DNA of 64,000 nt from Begonia masoniana (lineage: Eukaryota > Streptophyta > Magnoliopsida > Cucurbitales > Begoniaceae): contig CM039512.1 of assembly GCA_022432975.1 (NCBI GenBank), positions 2,404,519 to 2,468,518 on the forward strand. The letters are read 5' to 3'. Positions 13,086-25,130 of this stretch are shown piece by piece. The stretch's first letter is position 1; each line of letters opens with the position of its first letter. A program made the position numbers and the translations under genes. The notes under the pieces were generated by a model. The model searched no databases. It worked only from the letters and a program-made list of their open reading frames with translations, and was not told the DNA's origin.

Positions 13086-13359
13086 TACGATTTATTGTAA
13101 TTTTATTTTAATAATTTATAAAAATATTATAATAAATCATACAAGTTTTAGGAAATCACGAAACTTTTTTTATTATCTATCATGATATGGGAAACATTTG
13201 AAAAAAAATTCAAATAAATCAAATATCGTTTGGTATTTTTTTTTAAAATTAATTTATAAAATAAAGAAGAAACTGAGATTAATTTTAAAAAAATATCAAA
13301 CGATATTGGATTTATTTAAAAAATTTCTACATGTTCACTACATCATGGGTAGATAATAA
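13086..13359. other. AT-rich spacer, nothing recognised
   Basis: This DNA matches 61858-62133 of the right unit. No gene, RNA or repeat structure was recognised. Confidence 0.6.
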
Positions 13360-16300
13360 TAGGGGTGAGCAAAAACCGGACCGGTCTGAAGAACCGGATT
13401 GGAACCGAAAACGTTGTCTAGTTCTGGGTGGTTTTGCACTTTAAAAAATCAAAATTCGGTTGTTTTGTAGGTGAACAGAAAAATTCGGTTCGATTTTTGG
13501 GTTTAGTGAGACAAACCCGAAAAAACCGAACTGAATTAAGTGAAAACCTGGCTCGCCTCGCTCTCTTCACTTTAGTCTTCAGAATCGTCGCTGGACAGTC
13601 GAACGGTGAAGTGCGAACCCTACGCCCATCGCCTAGCGCCCAGCCCAGCCCAGCCCGCAGCCGACGGCTCTCTGCTCGCACAGTCGCAGTTCGCAATCGC
13701 CAACGCCCAACCACTCTCTGTCTCTCTCTGCTCGCACTTCGCAGTTCGCAGTCGCCCGATGCCCAACCACTCTCTACTCGCACTTCACAGTTCGCAGTCG
13801 CCGACTTCCAACTTCGACAAAGTCACCAACTTCCAACTTCGACAAAGTCACCGACTTCTGACAAAGGTAAGCAGCTTACTATAAGTTGTTGGGGTAAATT
13901 TTACAATCTTTAAAATCTGATTTTGGCTAAATTTTTCATTTATGATCCTTATTCATAGGCAATTGAAGATAACGTTGATACAAATTGGATTCAGAGGGGG
14001 AATTTAGCTTTCAGCCTGTCACAAAGGTTTTTTTTCTTGCTCTACTTTCTTAAAACTGTGTTAGTTGATGTTTGTGTGCAGTTTGCATTAGTTGATTTTT
14101 GTGTGCAGTGTATTTTTTCAGTTTTTGCACACTGCGAGTGTGCATTGTTGATGTTTGTGTGTTTGATGTTAATTAGTCATTTATTGATGTTAATGTGTTG
14201 TTCTAATTTTAAAATTTTTAGATTGTTAGATTGTTGGATTTGGCTGATTGATTACGAATTGTTGTGATTTGTATTTTATAGGATGGAAACGGAAAGCACT
14301 AATGATAATCAAAATGTAGAGATTCCTCCCATGACTAGTTCTAGTGTTAATGTTCGAAGGGAAAGGAAAAACAAATAAGATGTTTTGAATTATTTCGCTA
14401 TGGATGAAACTAATTCTATAGCAAAATGTAATCATTGTAGAAAAATATATGCATGTGATACATTGACAAATGAGACATCAAGCTTAAAAAAACACATCCG
14501 TATTTGTGCAAAATTATTGACAAATATATATGTGAAGCAAAAGACTTTGAGCTTTCAGAATACGAATAATAAGAGACAACAAATTGCATGTTTTAGTATT
14601 GCTACTTGTCGAGAACTACTTGCGAAGATGATAATTAACGAAGAATTGTCTTTTAAGTTTGTTAAAAGACAGATCTTTAGAGCATATTCTCAATATCTGC
14701 AACCGAAGTTTTTGTTTCCGCCTAGATTTACAGTTACTCGTGATATTTTGAGTCTTTATGAAAATGAAAAGATGAAATTGAAAGAGTACTTTAGAAGAAC
14801 ATCACAATGAGTATATTTGACTACAGATACATGAACTTCTATTCAGAATTTAAATTATATGGTTTTAACCGGTCATTACATTGATAGTGATTGGACCACT
14901 CATAAGAAGATTTTAAATTTTTATTTGATTTCAGATCATAAAGGTGATACAATTAGTAGAGAATTGGAAAGATATTTGTTTGATTGAGGAATTGAAAATG
15001 TGTTGACTGTTACAGTTGACAATGCTTCTTCGAATAATGTTGCAATTTCATATTTGATCAAAAGTGTTCGAAATTGGAATTGCTTAGTTTTGAATGGACA
15101 ATACATGCATATACGATGTTTTGCACACATTTTGAACTTAATTGTATGTGATGGATTGAAAGATCATCAAGAGGCTATTGATAGAGTACGTAGAGCTGTT
15201 AAATATGTTCGATCATCACCTACAATGTTACAAAATTTTAAGAATTTGGCTGATAATGTTAAAATCGCATGCAAAAGTAGTTTACAAGATAGAATTCTAC
15301 ATATTTGATGTTAGCAAGTGCTGAAAATTTTAAAAAAACTTTTGAAAAGTTAATGGAAACCGATAGTTATTTCATTGGTGGTTGAGTGGGGATACATCTC
15401 CCACTACAATAGATTGGGCAAATATTAGAAAACTTGTTAAGTTTTTTAAATTTTTTTATAATACGACTGTGACTGTTTCAGCTTCTTCATATGTGACATC
15501 AAATATTTATTTTAGCGAACTTTGCAATTTGAAATTTGTTATCATGGAGTATGCTGAGTGTGACGATCCATCATTTGAAGAAAATAACTATTGGAATGCA
15601 AGGAAAATTTGACAAGTACTGGGAAAATTATGAGAATATTAATTTCTTGATGTATATTACAGTTGTCTGAGATCCAAGATGTAAGATAGAGTTTTTTGAA
15701 CATTGTCTTACAATGTTGGTTGACAATGATAACGCTACAGATTTGGTGAGTAAAGTACGAATCGTGATTAACAGATTATATCTTCAATACAAAATGGATT
15801 TGGGTTTGAAATATCATAAGATTATAGTATAACTAGTGTTGCGACATCTTCATCCACAGGACAAATAACTAGTTCTGCCCACAATAAGTTATTTGAGAAA
15901 TTTTGTAATCGTCATAGTTAACGAGATGCTGCAAGCAAGAGGACGGAAGTTGATCAATACTCATATGAGGAATTGGAAACGTTTTTGGAAAATCAAGATA
16001 TTTTGACATAGTAGAAATTGAATTCATTGAAATATACAATATTAAGTAAAATTGCAAAAGATGTATTGGTTATCCATATTTCCATAGTTCCTTCGGAGTC
16101 AGCTTTCAGTAGTAGTTGACGTGTACTTAATTCTTTTTGTAGTTCTTTATCACCAAAGTCTGTCGAAACGCTTATTTGCACTCAAAGCTGGATTCGTGAG
16201 GAAAGCCATAATTTATAAAACTTTAATGATGTGATGGATGAGTTTGAAAAATGTATGTTTTAAATTTTATTCTTATTCTTTAGTAATTACTATACATTAT

Positions 16301-16707
16301 ATACTTATTTTGGGACTTATATTATTTTACAGATTTTATATCACGAGATGAAGATGACAAACCAATTAAAATTAGCGAATAGTGAGAACATCTAATTTCA
16401 TTGTTGTATGTTTGATTGTTTCTACTTCATTTTCTATTTAATTGCATTTTTTTAGTATAATATTTTTTTGCATCTTGTAGTGACTACGTGTGGTATTTTT
16501 TCATTTTTGCAGGGTTGTAAAACAATGAGCTATATTTCGTACTATAATGGTTGTAGAAATTAGAATGAATGACATGGTAGCTTCACTAACCTTTACCTAG
16601 CTTGTTTTATTTCCAATGATTTTTATTTTATTGTTGGATAATGGATATTATGCATATTTATTGTGTTAAGGACTTGTATATTGTATAACTTCTATTAGTT
16701 CCGTATC
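13360..16707 (+). mobile_element. hAT transposon, left copy, 3' end missing
   Basis: The probable 5' terminus is near 13360, starting TAGGGGTGAGC, a hAT-like end. A GC-rich leader with short direct repeats (around 13800-13860) precedes the transposase relic. The 3' terminal inverted repeat is not found: the sequence changes at 16708 into a gypsy LTR. The same transposon lies at 62134 to the right edge of the window, so it predates the duplication. Confidence 0.75.
14282..16265 (+). pseudogene. hAT transposase pseudogene (BED zinc finger, RNase H-like core, dimerisation domain)
   Basis: Translations show, in order: a BED zinc finger (CNHCRKIY followed by a His/Cys pair, about 14430-14510); a core with a TTDTWTS-like motif (here with an internal stop) and VTVDNASSNNVAISYL (about 15000-15060); the MHIRCFAHILNLIV segment; and a C-terminal hAT dimerisation region (about 16050-16200, SESAF then SLSPKSVETLICTQ). 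Many stops and frame changes break it. One stop just before the BED finger (after RRERKNK) is shared with the right copy; several later stops are private to this copy. It is not functional. Confidence 0.88.
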
Positions 16708-19268
16708 TGTAACACCCCTAATTCCGTACCCGTATAAATTTTTCATTTTTTTTTTTTTATTTTTACATTTTAAATAAAACTTTAAAACGTAACGTTAAAG
16801 CGGACTTGAAATCGAAACCGAAACCGGAATCGAAATCGAAATTCGTTTGGTAAATCATTTGAAATATAAACTAAAACTATTAATAAAACTTATTTAAAAC
16901 AATTTAGAAATGGGAGGGCAGAACCGTCCGTTTGGCAAAAAGGGGAAGGGGCGATCGATCTCTGCAATTGGCAGAGATCGATCGCTGGAGGCTTGCTTGT
17001 AGCAAGCGATCGATCTCTGCTTTTCAGCAGAGATCGATCGCTGCACCCAAGCATAAGGGCGGCGATCGATCTCTGCTGAATAGCAGAGATCGATCGCTGC
17101 ACTATGCAGCGATCCTCTCTCTTCTCCACTTCACCATTTCACCACTTCGACACTTAATGCAATTTACTTCATATAACACTTTACAACATAGCTCTCTGGA
17201 ATCCGATTTCCAGAGAGCACGACATTCCTCCTTTACATTGACATTGCCATGATTCACAACCTAAATCTCAACTCCACCCATTAAAACTAAAACGTATTCT
17301 AAACTCAATCGACTCGAGTCGGACTTTGCGAAGTCCAACTGCGTGGATAGCTCTAAACATCGAGCATAACCGTATCAACCTAAAACCAATCAAAACATTC
17401 ATTAAACAGTTTAAACCAAAACGTTTTACATACAATTACCAAAACGTTATCTAATCCCTATCCAGATCCAAACAACTTAAGTATACTATACAATTATCAA
17501 CTCAAAACATCCCAAAATAAACCCAGAGTTCAGACATACATCCCCACGGGTCATATTGCGCCTCGACTGCCCAGCGCACACCCACGAGCATCATCCATCA
17601 ACTGCCTCCGACATCAGGAGGAGGAACGTCGTCCTCACCTGGATCTACGTCACCTAGCAGATCACCTACACCATACAGACACATATGAGATATTGAAATC
17701 TCAGTAAGCTACGTAAATGCAGATGCATGCATGCGTGCGTATGCCATTCAGAAAACGTTCAGATTACCAATTCAGATTCATTTACCAATGCCTTTACAGA
17801 TTCATTTACAGATACATTTACAGATACATTACGTCACAGACAGAATTGTCACCGAGATCTCAGCCCACTAAATGGAAAGGATACATTCCGCGGTCGAACT
17901 ACCACTTTCCACTTAGATGGGGGGGGTACATGCTCACAAAACCTACAGCCATGCCTGAGCCCCATCTCGCGTAACCAGAAACAGATTTCAGATTTCAGAT
18001 TACAGATTACAGATTACTTACAGAGGTTCGTTACTTTTCTTAAAACATGTGCAGAAGTTCATTTTCATGACATTTGAAATCCGTGATGCATGAACAGTTC
18101 ATATAAGCAGAAAGTAAACAACCAACGTGCATACATTCATGGCAGTAAAGCAGAACCTATAACAACTAACCTAACTACCCAACCAGAGTAACATAAAACA
18201 AACAGTTCCTCGAGTATTCCCGAGACGACGACGGAGTATGGTGCAGACCTTTGGGTCAAAGTAAGTCACGAAAACTTACCTTGAGCGCGCTGGATTTCAA
18301 ACTTCGTCCACGGGAGTCGTGTCTGAGACAAAACACGATATTTGACGTTAAAACCAATTTAAACCATAAATGTCCAAATTTCAAAACTTAGCTAAAGAAT
18401 TCTCCTAAATTCTTCACTTAGCTAATTAAAGCTTTTCGAACATTAATTATAGCTCGATTATCCAAGTTAACGAGTTTTCCCCTAAAACCCGAAATTTTAC
18501 CAATTTATAACTTTTTCACAAATCGACTTTTCTTCGTCCAATAACGTTCGATACGTTCAATATATACGTAATTATAGCTAACCTATTAATTACGAAGCCT
18601 AAATCGCGTTTTTAACGGAAAACCTAATTTAAACCCTAACCCTAAATCGAACTAAAACTCGAAACAAACGCTCAGAGATTGAAGCTACATACCGAGAGTA
18701 GCGAGAGAGGAAGAAATGACGAAGATCGGAGGAAAAACGGAGGAGAACGGAGGTCGGAATCGACAGAAATCGCCGGCGGCCGTGAGGGAGCTCGCTCACT
18801 GTTCGTGCGTTCCAGAGAAGAGAAGGAGAGAATGAGTGAAAAAGAATGGTTTGTGATATTTTATAAATTGATTTTGCAAATTACCATTTTGCCCTTCTTT
18901 GATTTTTCTTCTTTCGTTTCGTTAATTGGCTAACCGTTCGAATTCTCCAAATTTCCAAATTTCGCCAATAACTCCTATTTATCGCTTGGGATTTATTAAA
19001 ACTGTCCGTTCGTAATTCGGGCCTCGTTCGCTATTTTTACGAGAACGTCTTTTACATTACGAAAAGTGTATTTACTCGGAATGTAGTGTTTGATCTCCGA
19101 AAATTCCCGTAATTTCCTTAAAATTCTTATTATTCGTTAGAATCGTAATGACGCTTTCTTTTTGTGAATCGGACCTGATTTGACATATTTATCAAAAATG
19201 CCATTAAATAAGGAAATGATAATATAACATAATATATAATCAAAGGTCCGTACAAACCGGATATTACA
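16708..19268 (-). repeat. Gypsy LTR a (outer, 3' LTR of the array)
   Basis: On the plus strand it reads from TGTAACACCCC to GGATATTACA, 2561 bp. Near 16951-17093 are three adjacent hairpins built on GCGATCGATCTCTGC and its reverse complement. Another hairpin, of GCTCTCTGGAA type, lies near 17191-17220. Short tandem repeats of cagatt/cagattac type lie around 17980-18020. Open frames inside the LTR occur on both strands as mirror images of the hairpins and are not genes. Confidence 0.92.
16951..17093. repeat. Triple GATCGATC hairpin cluster in gypsy LTR a
   Basis: Hairpin 1 has arms 16951-16965 and 16971-16985 with a 5-base loop. Hairpin 2 has arms 17005-17020 and 17027-17042. Hairpin 3 has arms 17062-17077 and 17082-17097 or close to it. 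All arms are the same 15-16 base word. The same cluster recurs in LTR b (about 22779-22925) and LTR c (about 28601-28747), and in diverged form in the solo LTR (about 49020-49135). Confidence 0.85.
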
Positions 19269-19308
19269 TTCTACCCTCCTTATTCAGAATTTTGTCCACA
19301 AAATTAAA

Positions 19309-22300
19309 TTACACAAACAGATCAGGATACTTAGTCATCATATCCTGCTGTCGCTCCCAGGTAGCCTCTTCCACCTCGTGATTCCGCCATAGAACTTTGA
19401 CTAGCGGAATTTCTTTGTTGCGTAGAACCTTGATGGAATGCTCCAAAATACGTACTGGCCTCACCTCATAGCTCAAGGTAGGCTGCACCTCGATCTCTGT
19501 AGTCTCTACGATATGCGACGGATCGCGCAAGCACTTCCGAAGCATAGATACGTGAAATACGTCGTGGATACCCTCCATAGAAGCCGGAAGCTGCAATCTG
19601 TACGCCAACTTCCCGATCCTCTTCAGAATAGGAAAGGGTCCCACATATCGAGGGTTTAACTTACCCCTCCTTCCGAATCTCGCACGCCTTTGAACGGAGA
19701 AACTTAAGGTAAACCTCGTCACCTTCCTCGAACTCTAGCTCTCTCCGTCTGGTGTCAGCATAGCTCTTCTGTCTGCTCTGAGCTACCTCGATGCGCTGTC
19801 GAATAATGGCAATCTTCTCTGCCATTTGCTGCAGAATCTCAGGTCCAACGACGCTGGCCTCGCCAACCTCGTCCCAATACAGCGGAGATCTGCACTTTCG
19901 ACCATATAAGGCTTCATACGGAGCCATACCGATAGTAGCCTGGAAGCTGTTGTTGTACGAGAACTCGATCAGTGGCAAATACCTGCTCCACGATCCTTGA
20001 AACTCAAGCACACACGCTCTGTGCATATCCTCCAAAATCTGATTCGTCCTCTCCGTCTGACCATCAGTCTGAGGATGGAACGCTGTGCTGAAATTAAGCT
20101 GAGTCCCCATCGCTTTGTGTAAGCTCTTCCAGAACTTTGACGTGAATCTCGGATCTCTGTCGGAGACAATAGAAACTGGCACGCCGTGCAATCTGACAAT
20201 CTCCTGTACATAGAGCTCGGCGAGCTGATCCATAGACGATGTCATCTTCACAGGCAAAAAGTGAGCCGACTTTGTCAATCGGTCCACAATAACCCAAATG
20301 CCATCATGGCCTCGCGTAGTCCTCGGGAGCCCCACAATGAAATCCATGGAGATCTGCTCCCACTTCCACTCCGGAATCGGCAGTGGTAACAGCGTTCCAG
20401 CGGGTCTCCGGTGCTCCGCCTTTACTTGCTGACATACTAGGCAGGTCTCAACGTACTTGGCAACCTCCCTCTTCATGTTCGGCCACCAGAAGTGCTGTCT
20501 CAAATCCCGGTACATCTTGGTACTCCCCGTAGTCAATGCACATCCTGAGGGTCCCGCCTTTCTTCTTGTCGAATAGAACAGGCGCACCCCAGGGTGAAAC
20601 ACTGGGTCGAATGAAACCTTTCTCCAATAACTCATCGAGCTGAGTCCTCAACTCACTCAACTCGGCTGGTGCCAACCGGTATGGGTTCTTAAACCTCGGT
20701 GCAGAGTTAGGATATACGTCAATAATGAACTCAATCTCCCGGCCTGGTGGTAATCCGGGACGATCATCAAGAAATATGCCAGAGAACTCTCTGACAACAG
20801 GAATGTCGCTCGGCTTCACTCCGCTGAGCAACTGACAATTAAAGACAAAGGCCAATAAATAGAGCACGCACCTTTGAACTGCTCGTTGACCTCCATAGAA
20901 TAAGAGATAGGCGATCCAGTCAATCGGTTCCTCGCCTGATAGGAAAACTCGGCTTTATCCGGGGGTTGGAAGGTCACAATCCCGGAGCGACAATCGATGG
21001 TGGCGAAGTGCTGTGCTAGCCAGTCCATCCCCAAAATAAGATCGTACCGCTCTATGCTCATAACTATCAAACGAGCATAAAGGGTAATACTCCCCACCGA
21101 GACGATATTGCCCTGGAGAATACGATCTGAACGCATATGCTCTCCCGAAGGCAGCATCACACTGTACTCATACCCTGACGGCCCAGACTCTAACCCCAAT
21201 CTAGCCATACATGCAGTCGATACGAAGGAGTGCGTAGCTCCAGTATCCATCAAAGTAAACACAGTAGCGCCCATAAGCAAAATAGTACCTGCAATCACGG
21301 CAGGCTGAGCCTCATCATCAACATCGCCAGGCCCGATCAACGCAAAAACCCTGGGTACAACCTCCTCTGATCATCGCCTGGTAAATCTCGACCCGGATGC
21401 GGGCAATTTCTAACAAAATGGCCGACTCTGCCACATCTGTAGCATTTGTTCGTGCCAACTCGACACTCGCCACTATGTTCTTTCTGGCATCTGGGGCACC
21501 AGGGCATCTGAGAAGTCCCCTGTACCTGCTTTCCCTTGCCCCGATCATTTCCTCCCTCAAGAGGTCTCTTCGCACCCCTAGGCTGTGGCTGAGGTGGCTG
21601 TGCTCCAGGCTGCCATCCCTGATTCCGAGACTGAGGACGGATCTCTTGGAAGAAGCCCTTCGCTGGCTCCCTCGGTTTAACACAAGTGGCCCTGGCAGCC
21701 TCTATGTCCAGAGCTCTGGCTGTAACATCAGAATATGGCGCATCAATAATACCTGAGACTACCACGTGCATCCGAATCTCCGGATTGAGTCCCTCCATAA
21801 AGTGGTGCACCTTCTCCTCATTATCGCTGACCAGGCGAGGTGCGAATCGTGATAAAGCCTCAAATCTCCGAATATAATCCGCAACTGAACCAGTCTGCTT
21901 CAACTGCGTAAACTCGTTCCTTTTGGCCACTCTCACTGTGCGGCTGAAATACTTGTCGAAGAATAAGAACTTGAATCGATCCCAAGTCATAACTGATACG
22001 TCCGTCGTTGCCTTGATGGAATCCCACCAGAAACGGGCATCCATCGCTAAGTGAAAGGTAGCATACGCCACCTTGCTCCCGTTCCCAACCTCGGCATAAG
22101 CCAACATGTCCTCCATCACCCGGATCCATTCCTCGGCACGCGTCGGATCCGATGACTGGCCTTCGAATACTGGAGGCCGTAGGCCTTGAACCTCTGCATG
22201 CCCAGATTACTGGGGACTACCAGCTCCTGAGCCCTCTGATTCTCTCGCTGTTGCTCTCGATTTACTAAGTCCGTAATTTGCTGCGCTTGCCGGTCCATAT

Positions 22301-22373
22301 GCTGGGACTGGCGGTCTAATAACTCCGTAAGACGATCCATCGCGTCGTCTCTAGGATCCCTTCCTCGAACCAT
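19309..22373 (-). pseudogene. Gypsy gag-pol relic A (gag, protease, RT start, integrase, chromodomain-like)
   Basis: In coding order: gag (about 22373-21400, with FWWDSIKA and the RRFEALSRFAP core), a CCHC zinc knuckle (CYRCGRVGHFVRNCP), aspartic protease (LMDTGATHSFVS), the start of reverse transcriptase up to RMCIDYG, then directly the integrase zinc-binding region ([17 protein letters not shown]), the integrase core (SMDFIVGLP, SDRDPRFTSKFW, FHPQTDGQTERTN, all DDE residues present) and a chromodomain-like end (VKVLWRNHEVEEATWE). The reverse transcriptase catalytic segment and RNase H are deleted. Several frame changes split it. It cannot move without enzymes supplied in trans. Confidence 0.9.
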
Positions 22374-22537
22374 ATTTATAAAAATCCTATAAAATTTAAA
22401 ACAAGTAATCTCTAAGAAACAAAATCAGCTAAAGCTATAAACAGACTTACAGTTGATGAAGGATGTCCGCGTAGTGGCTGTGCAGTCGAGCAGTCTACAG
22501 AATCGATTTTAAAACCCGGGGGCTCTGATACCATAAC

Positions 22538-25090
22538 TGTAACACCCCTAATTCCGTACCCGTATAAATTTTTCATTTTTTTTTTTATTTTTACATTTTA
22601 AATAAAACTTTAAAACGTAACGTTAAAGCGGACTTGAAATCGAAACCGAAACCGGAATCGAAATCGAAATTCGTTTGGTAAATCATTTGAAATATAAACT
22701 AAAACTATTAATAAAACTTATTTAAAACAATTTAGAAATGGGAGGGCAGAACCGTCCGTTTGGCAAAAAGGGGAAGGGGCGATCGATCTCTGCAATTGGC
22801 AGAGATCGATCGCTGGAGGCTTGCTTGTAGCAAGCGATCGATCTCTGCTTTTCAGCAGAGATCGATCGCTGCACCCAAGCATAAGGGCGGCGATCGATCT
22901 CTGCTGAATAGCAGAGATCGATCGCTGCACTATGCAGCGATCCTCACTCTTCTCCACTTCACCATTTCACCACTTCGACACTTAATGCAATTTACTTCAT
23001 ATAACACTTTACAACATAGCTCTCTGGAATCCGATTTCCAGAGAGCACGACATTCCTCCTTACATTGACATTGCCATGATTCACAACCTAAATCTCAACT
23101 CCACCCATTAAAACTAAAACGTATTCTAAACTCAATCGACTCGAGTCGGACTTTGCGAAGTCCAACTGCGTGGATAGCTCTAAACATCGAGCATAACCGT
23201 ATCAACCTAAAACCAATCAAAACATTCATTAAACAGTTTAAACCAAAACGTTTTACATACAATTACCAAAACGTTATCTAATCCCTATCCAGATCCAAAC
23301 AACTTAAGTATACTATACAATTATCAACTCAAAACATCCCAAAATAAACCCAGAGTTCAGACATACATCCCCACGGGTCATATTGCGCCTCGACTGCCCA
23401 GCGCACACCCACGAGCATCATCCATCAACTGCCTCCGACATCAGGAGGAGGAACGTCGTCCTCACCTGGATCTACGTCACCTAGCAGATCACCTACACCA
23501 TACAGACACATATGAGATATTGAAATCTCAGTAAGCTACGTAAATGCAGATGCATGCATGCGTGCGTATGCCATTCAGAAAACGTTCAGATTACCAATTC
23601 AGATTCATTTACCAATGCCTTTACAGATTCATTTACAGATACATTTACAGATACATTACGTCACAGACAGAATTGTCACCGAGATCTCAGCCCACTAAAT
23701 GGAAAGGATACATTCCGCGGTCGAACTACCACTTTCCACTTAGATGGGGGGGGTACATGCTCACAAAACCTACAGCCATGCCTGAGCCCCATCTCGCGTA
23801 ACCAGAAACAGATTTCAGATTTCAGATTACAGATTACAGATTACTTACAGAGGTTCGTTACTTTTCTTAAAACATGTGCAGAAGTTCATTTTCATGACAT
23901 TTGAAATCCGTGATGCATGAACAGTTCATATAAGCAGAAAGTAAACAACCAACGTGCATACATTCATGGCAGTAAAGCAGAACCTATAACAACTAACCTA
24001 ACTACCCAACCAGAGTAACATAAAACAAACAGTTCCTCGAGTATTCCCGAGACGACGACGGAGTATGGTGCAGACCTTTGGGTCAAAGTAAGTCACGAAA
24101 ACTTACCTTGAGCGCGCTGGATTTCAAACTTCGTCCACGGGAGTCGTGTCTGAGACAAAAACACGATATTTGACGTTAAAAACCAATTTAAACCATAAAT
24201 GTCCAAATTTCAAAACTTAGCTAAAGAATTCTCCTAAATTCTTCACTTAGCTAATTAAAGCTTTTCGAACATTAATTATAGCTCGATTATCCAAGTTAAC
24301 GAGTTTTCCCCTAAAACCCGAAATTTTACCAATTTATAACTTTTTCACAAATCGACTTTTCTTCGTCCAATAACGTTCGATACGTTCAATATATACGTAA
24401 TTATAGCTAACCTATTAATTACGAAGCCTAAATCGCGTTTTTAACGGAAAACCTAATTTAAACCCTAACCCTAAATCGAACTAAACTCGAAACAAACGCT
24501 CAGAGATTGAAGCTACATACCGAGAGTAGCGAGAGAGGAAGAAATGACGAAGATCGGAGGAAAAACGGAGGAGAACGGAGGTCGGAATCGACAGAAATCG
24601 CCGGCGGCCGTGAGGGAGCTCGCTCACTGTTCGTGCGTTCCAGAGAAGAGAAGGAGAGAATGAGTGAAAAAGAATGGTTTGTGATATTTTATAAATTGAT
24701 TTTGCAAATTACCATTTGCCCTTCTTTGATTTTTCTTCTTTCGTTTCGTTAATTGCTAACCGTTCGAATTCTCCAATTTCCAAATTTCGCCAATAACTCC
24801 TATTTATCGCTTGGGATTTATTAAAACTGTCCTCGTAATTCGGGCCTCGTTCGCTATTTTTACGAGAACGTCTTTTACATTACGAAAAGTGTATTTACTC
24901 GGAATGTAGTGTTTGATCTCCGAAAATTCCCGTAATTTCCTTAAAATTCTTATTATTCGTTAGAATCGTAATGACGCTTTCTTTTTGTGAATCGGACCTG
25001 ATTTGACATATTTATCAAAAATGCCATTAAATAAGGAAATGATAATATACATAATATATAATCAAAGGTCCGTACAAACCGGATATTACA
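22538..25090 (-). repeat. Gypsy LTR b (central, shared)
   Basis: At 2553 bp it is nearly identical to LTR a apart from scattered indels and rare substitutions. It borders a primer-binding site on its left (internal region A) and a polypurine tract on its right (internal region B), so it serves as the 5' LTR of one unit and the 3' LTR of the next. Confidence 0.92.
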
Positions 25091-25130
25091 TTCTACCCTC
25101 CTTATTCAGAATTTTGTCCACAAAATTAAA

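Larger units (their letters stand above)
1..15232. repeat. Segmental duplication, left unit (CMT gene plus upstream hAT)
   Basis: This stretch matches 52107-64000 in the same orientation, exon for exon and intron for intron, continuing through the upstream hAT element. Base 1 aligns with 52107 and 15232 with 64000. The left unit is about 3.3 kb longer, mainly because of a MULE (9019-12112) and a solo Cassandra LTR (12710-13085) that are absent from the right unit. Both window edges cut the duplication, so its true ends are unknown. A true tandem duplication and an uncollapsed second haplotype placed in series cannot be told apart from sequence alone. Confidence 0.95.

Noticed and set aside
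13428..13913. 161-codon Ser/Arg-rich open frame and its opposite-strand partner
   Set aside because: It is the GC-rich repetitive leader of the hAT element. The homologous right copy has different open frames, so coding is unlikely.
16890..17252. Overlapping open frames on both strands rich in RSI and DRS repeats
   Set aside because: They are translations of the GATCGATC hairpins in the gypsy LTR and recur in every LTR copy.
18630..18655. Telomere-like aaaccctaaccctaaa
   Set aside because: Only two imperfect units, repeated in each gypsy LTR. It is not a telomeric or interstitial telomeric array.
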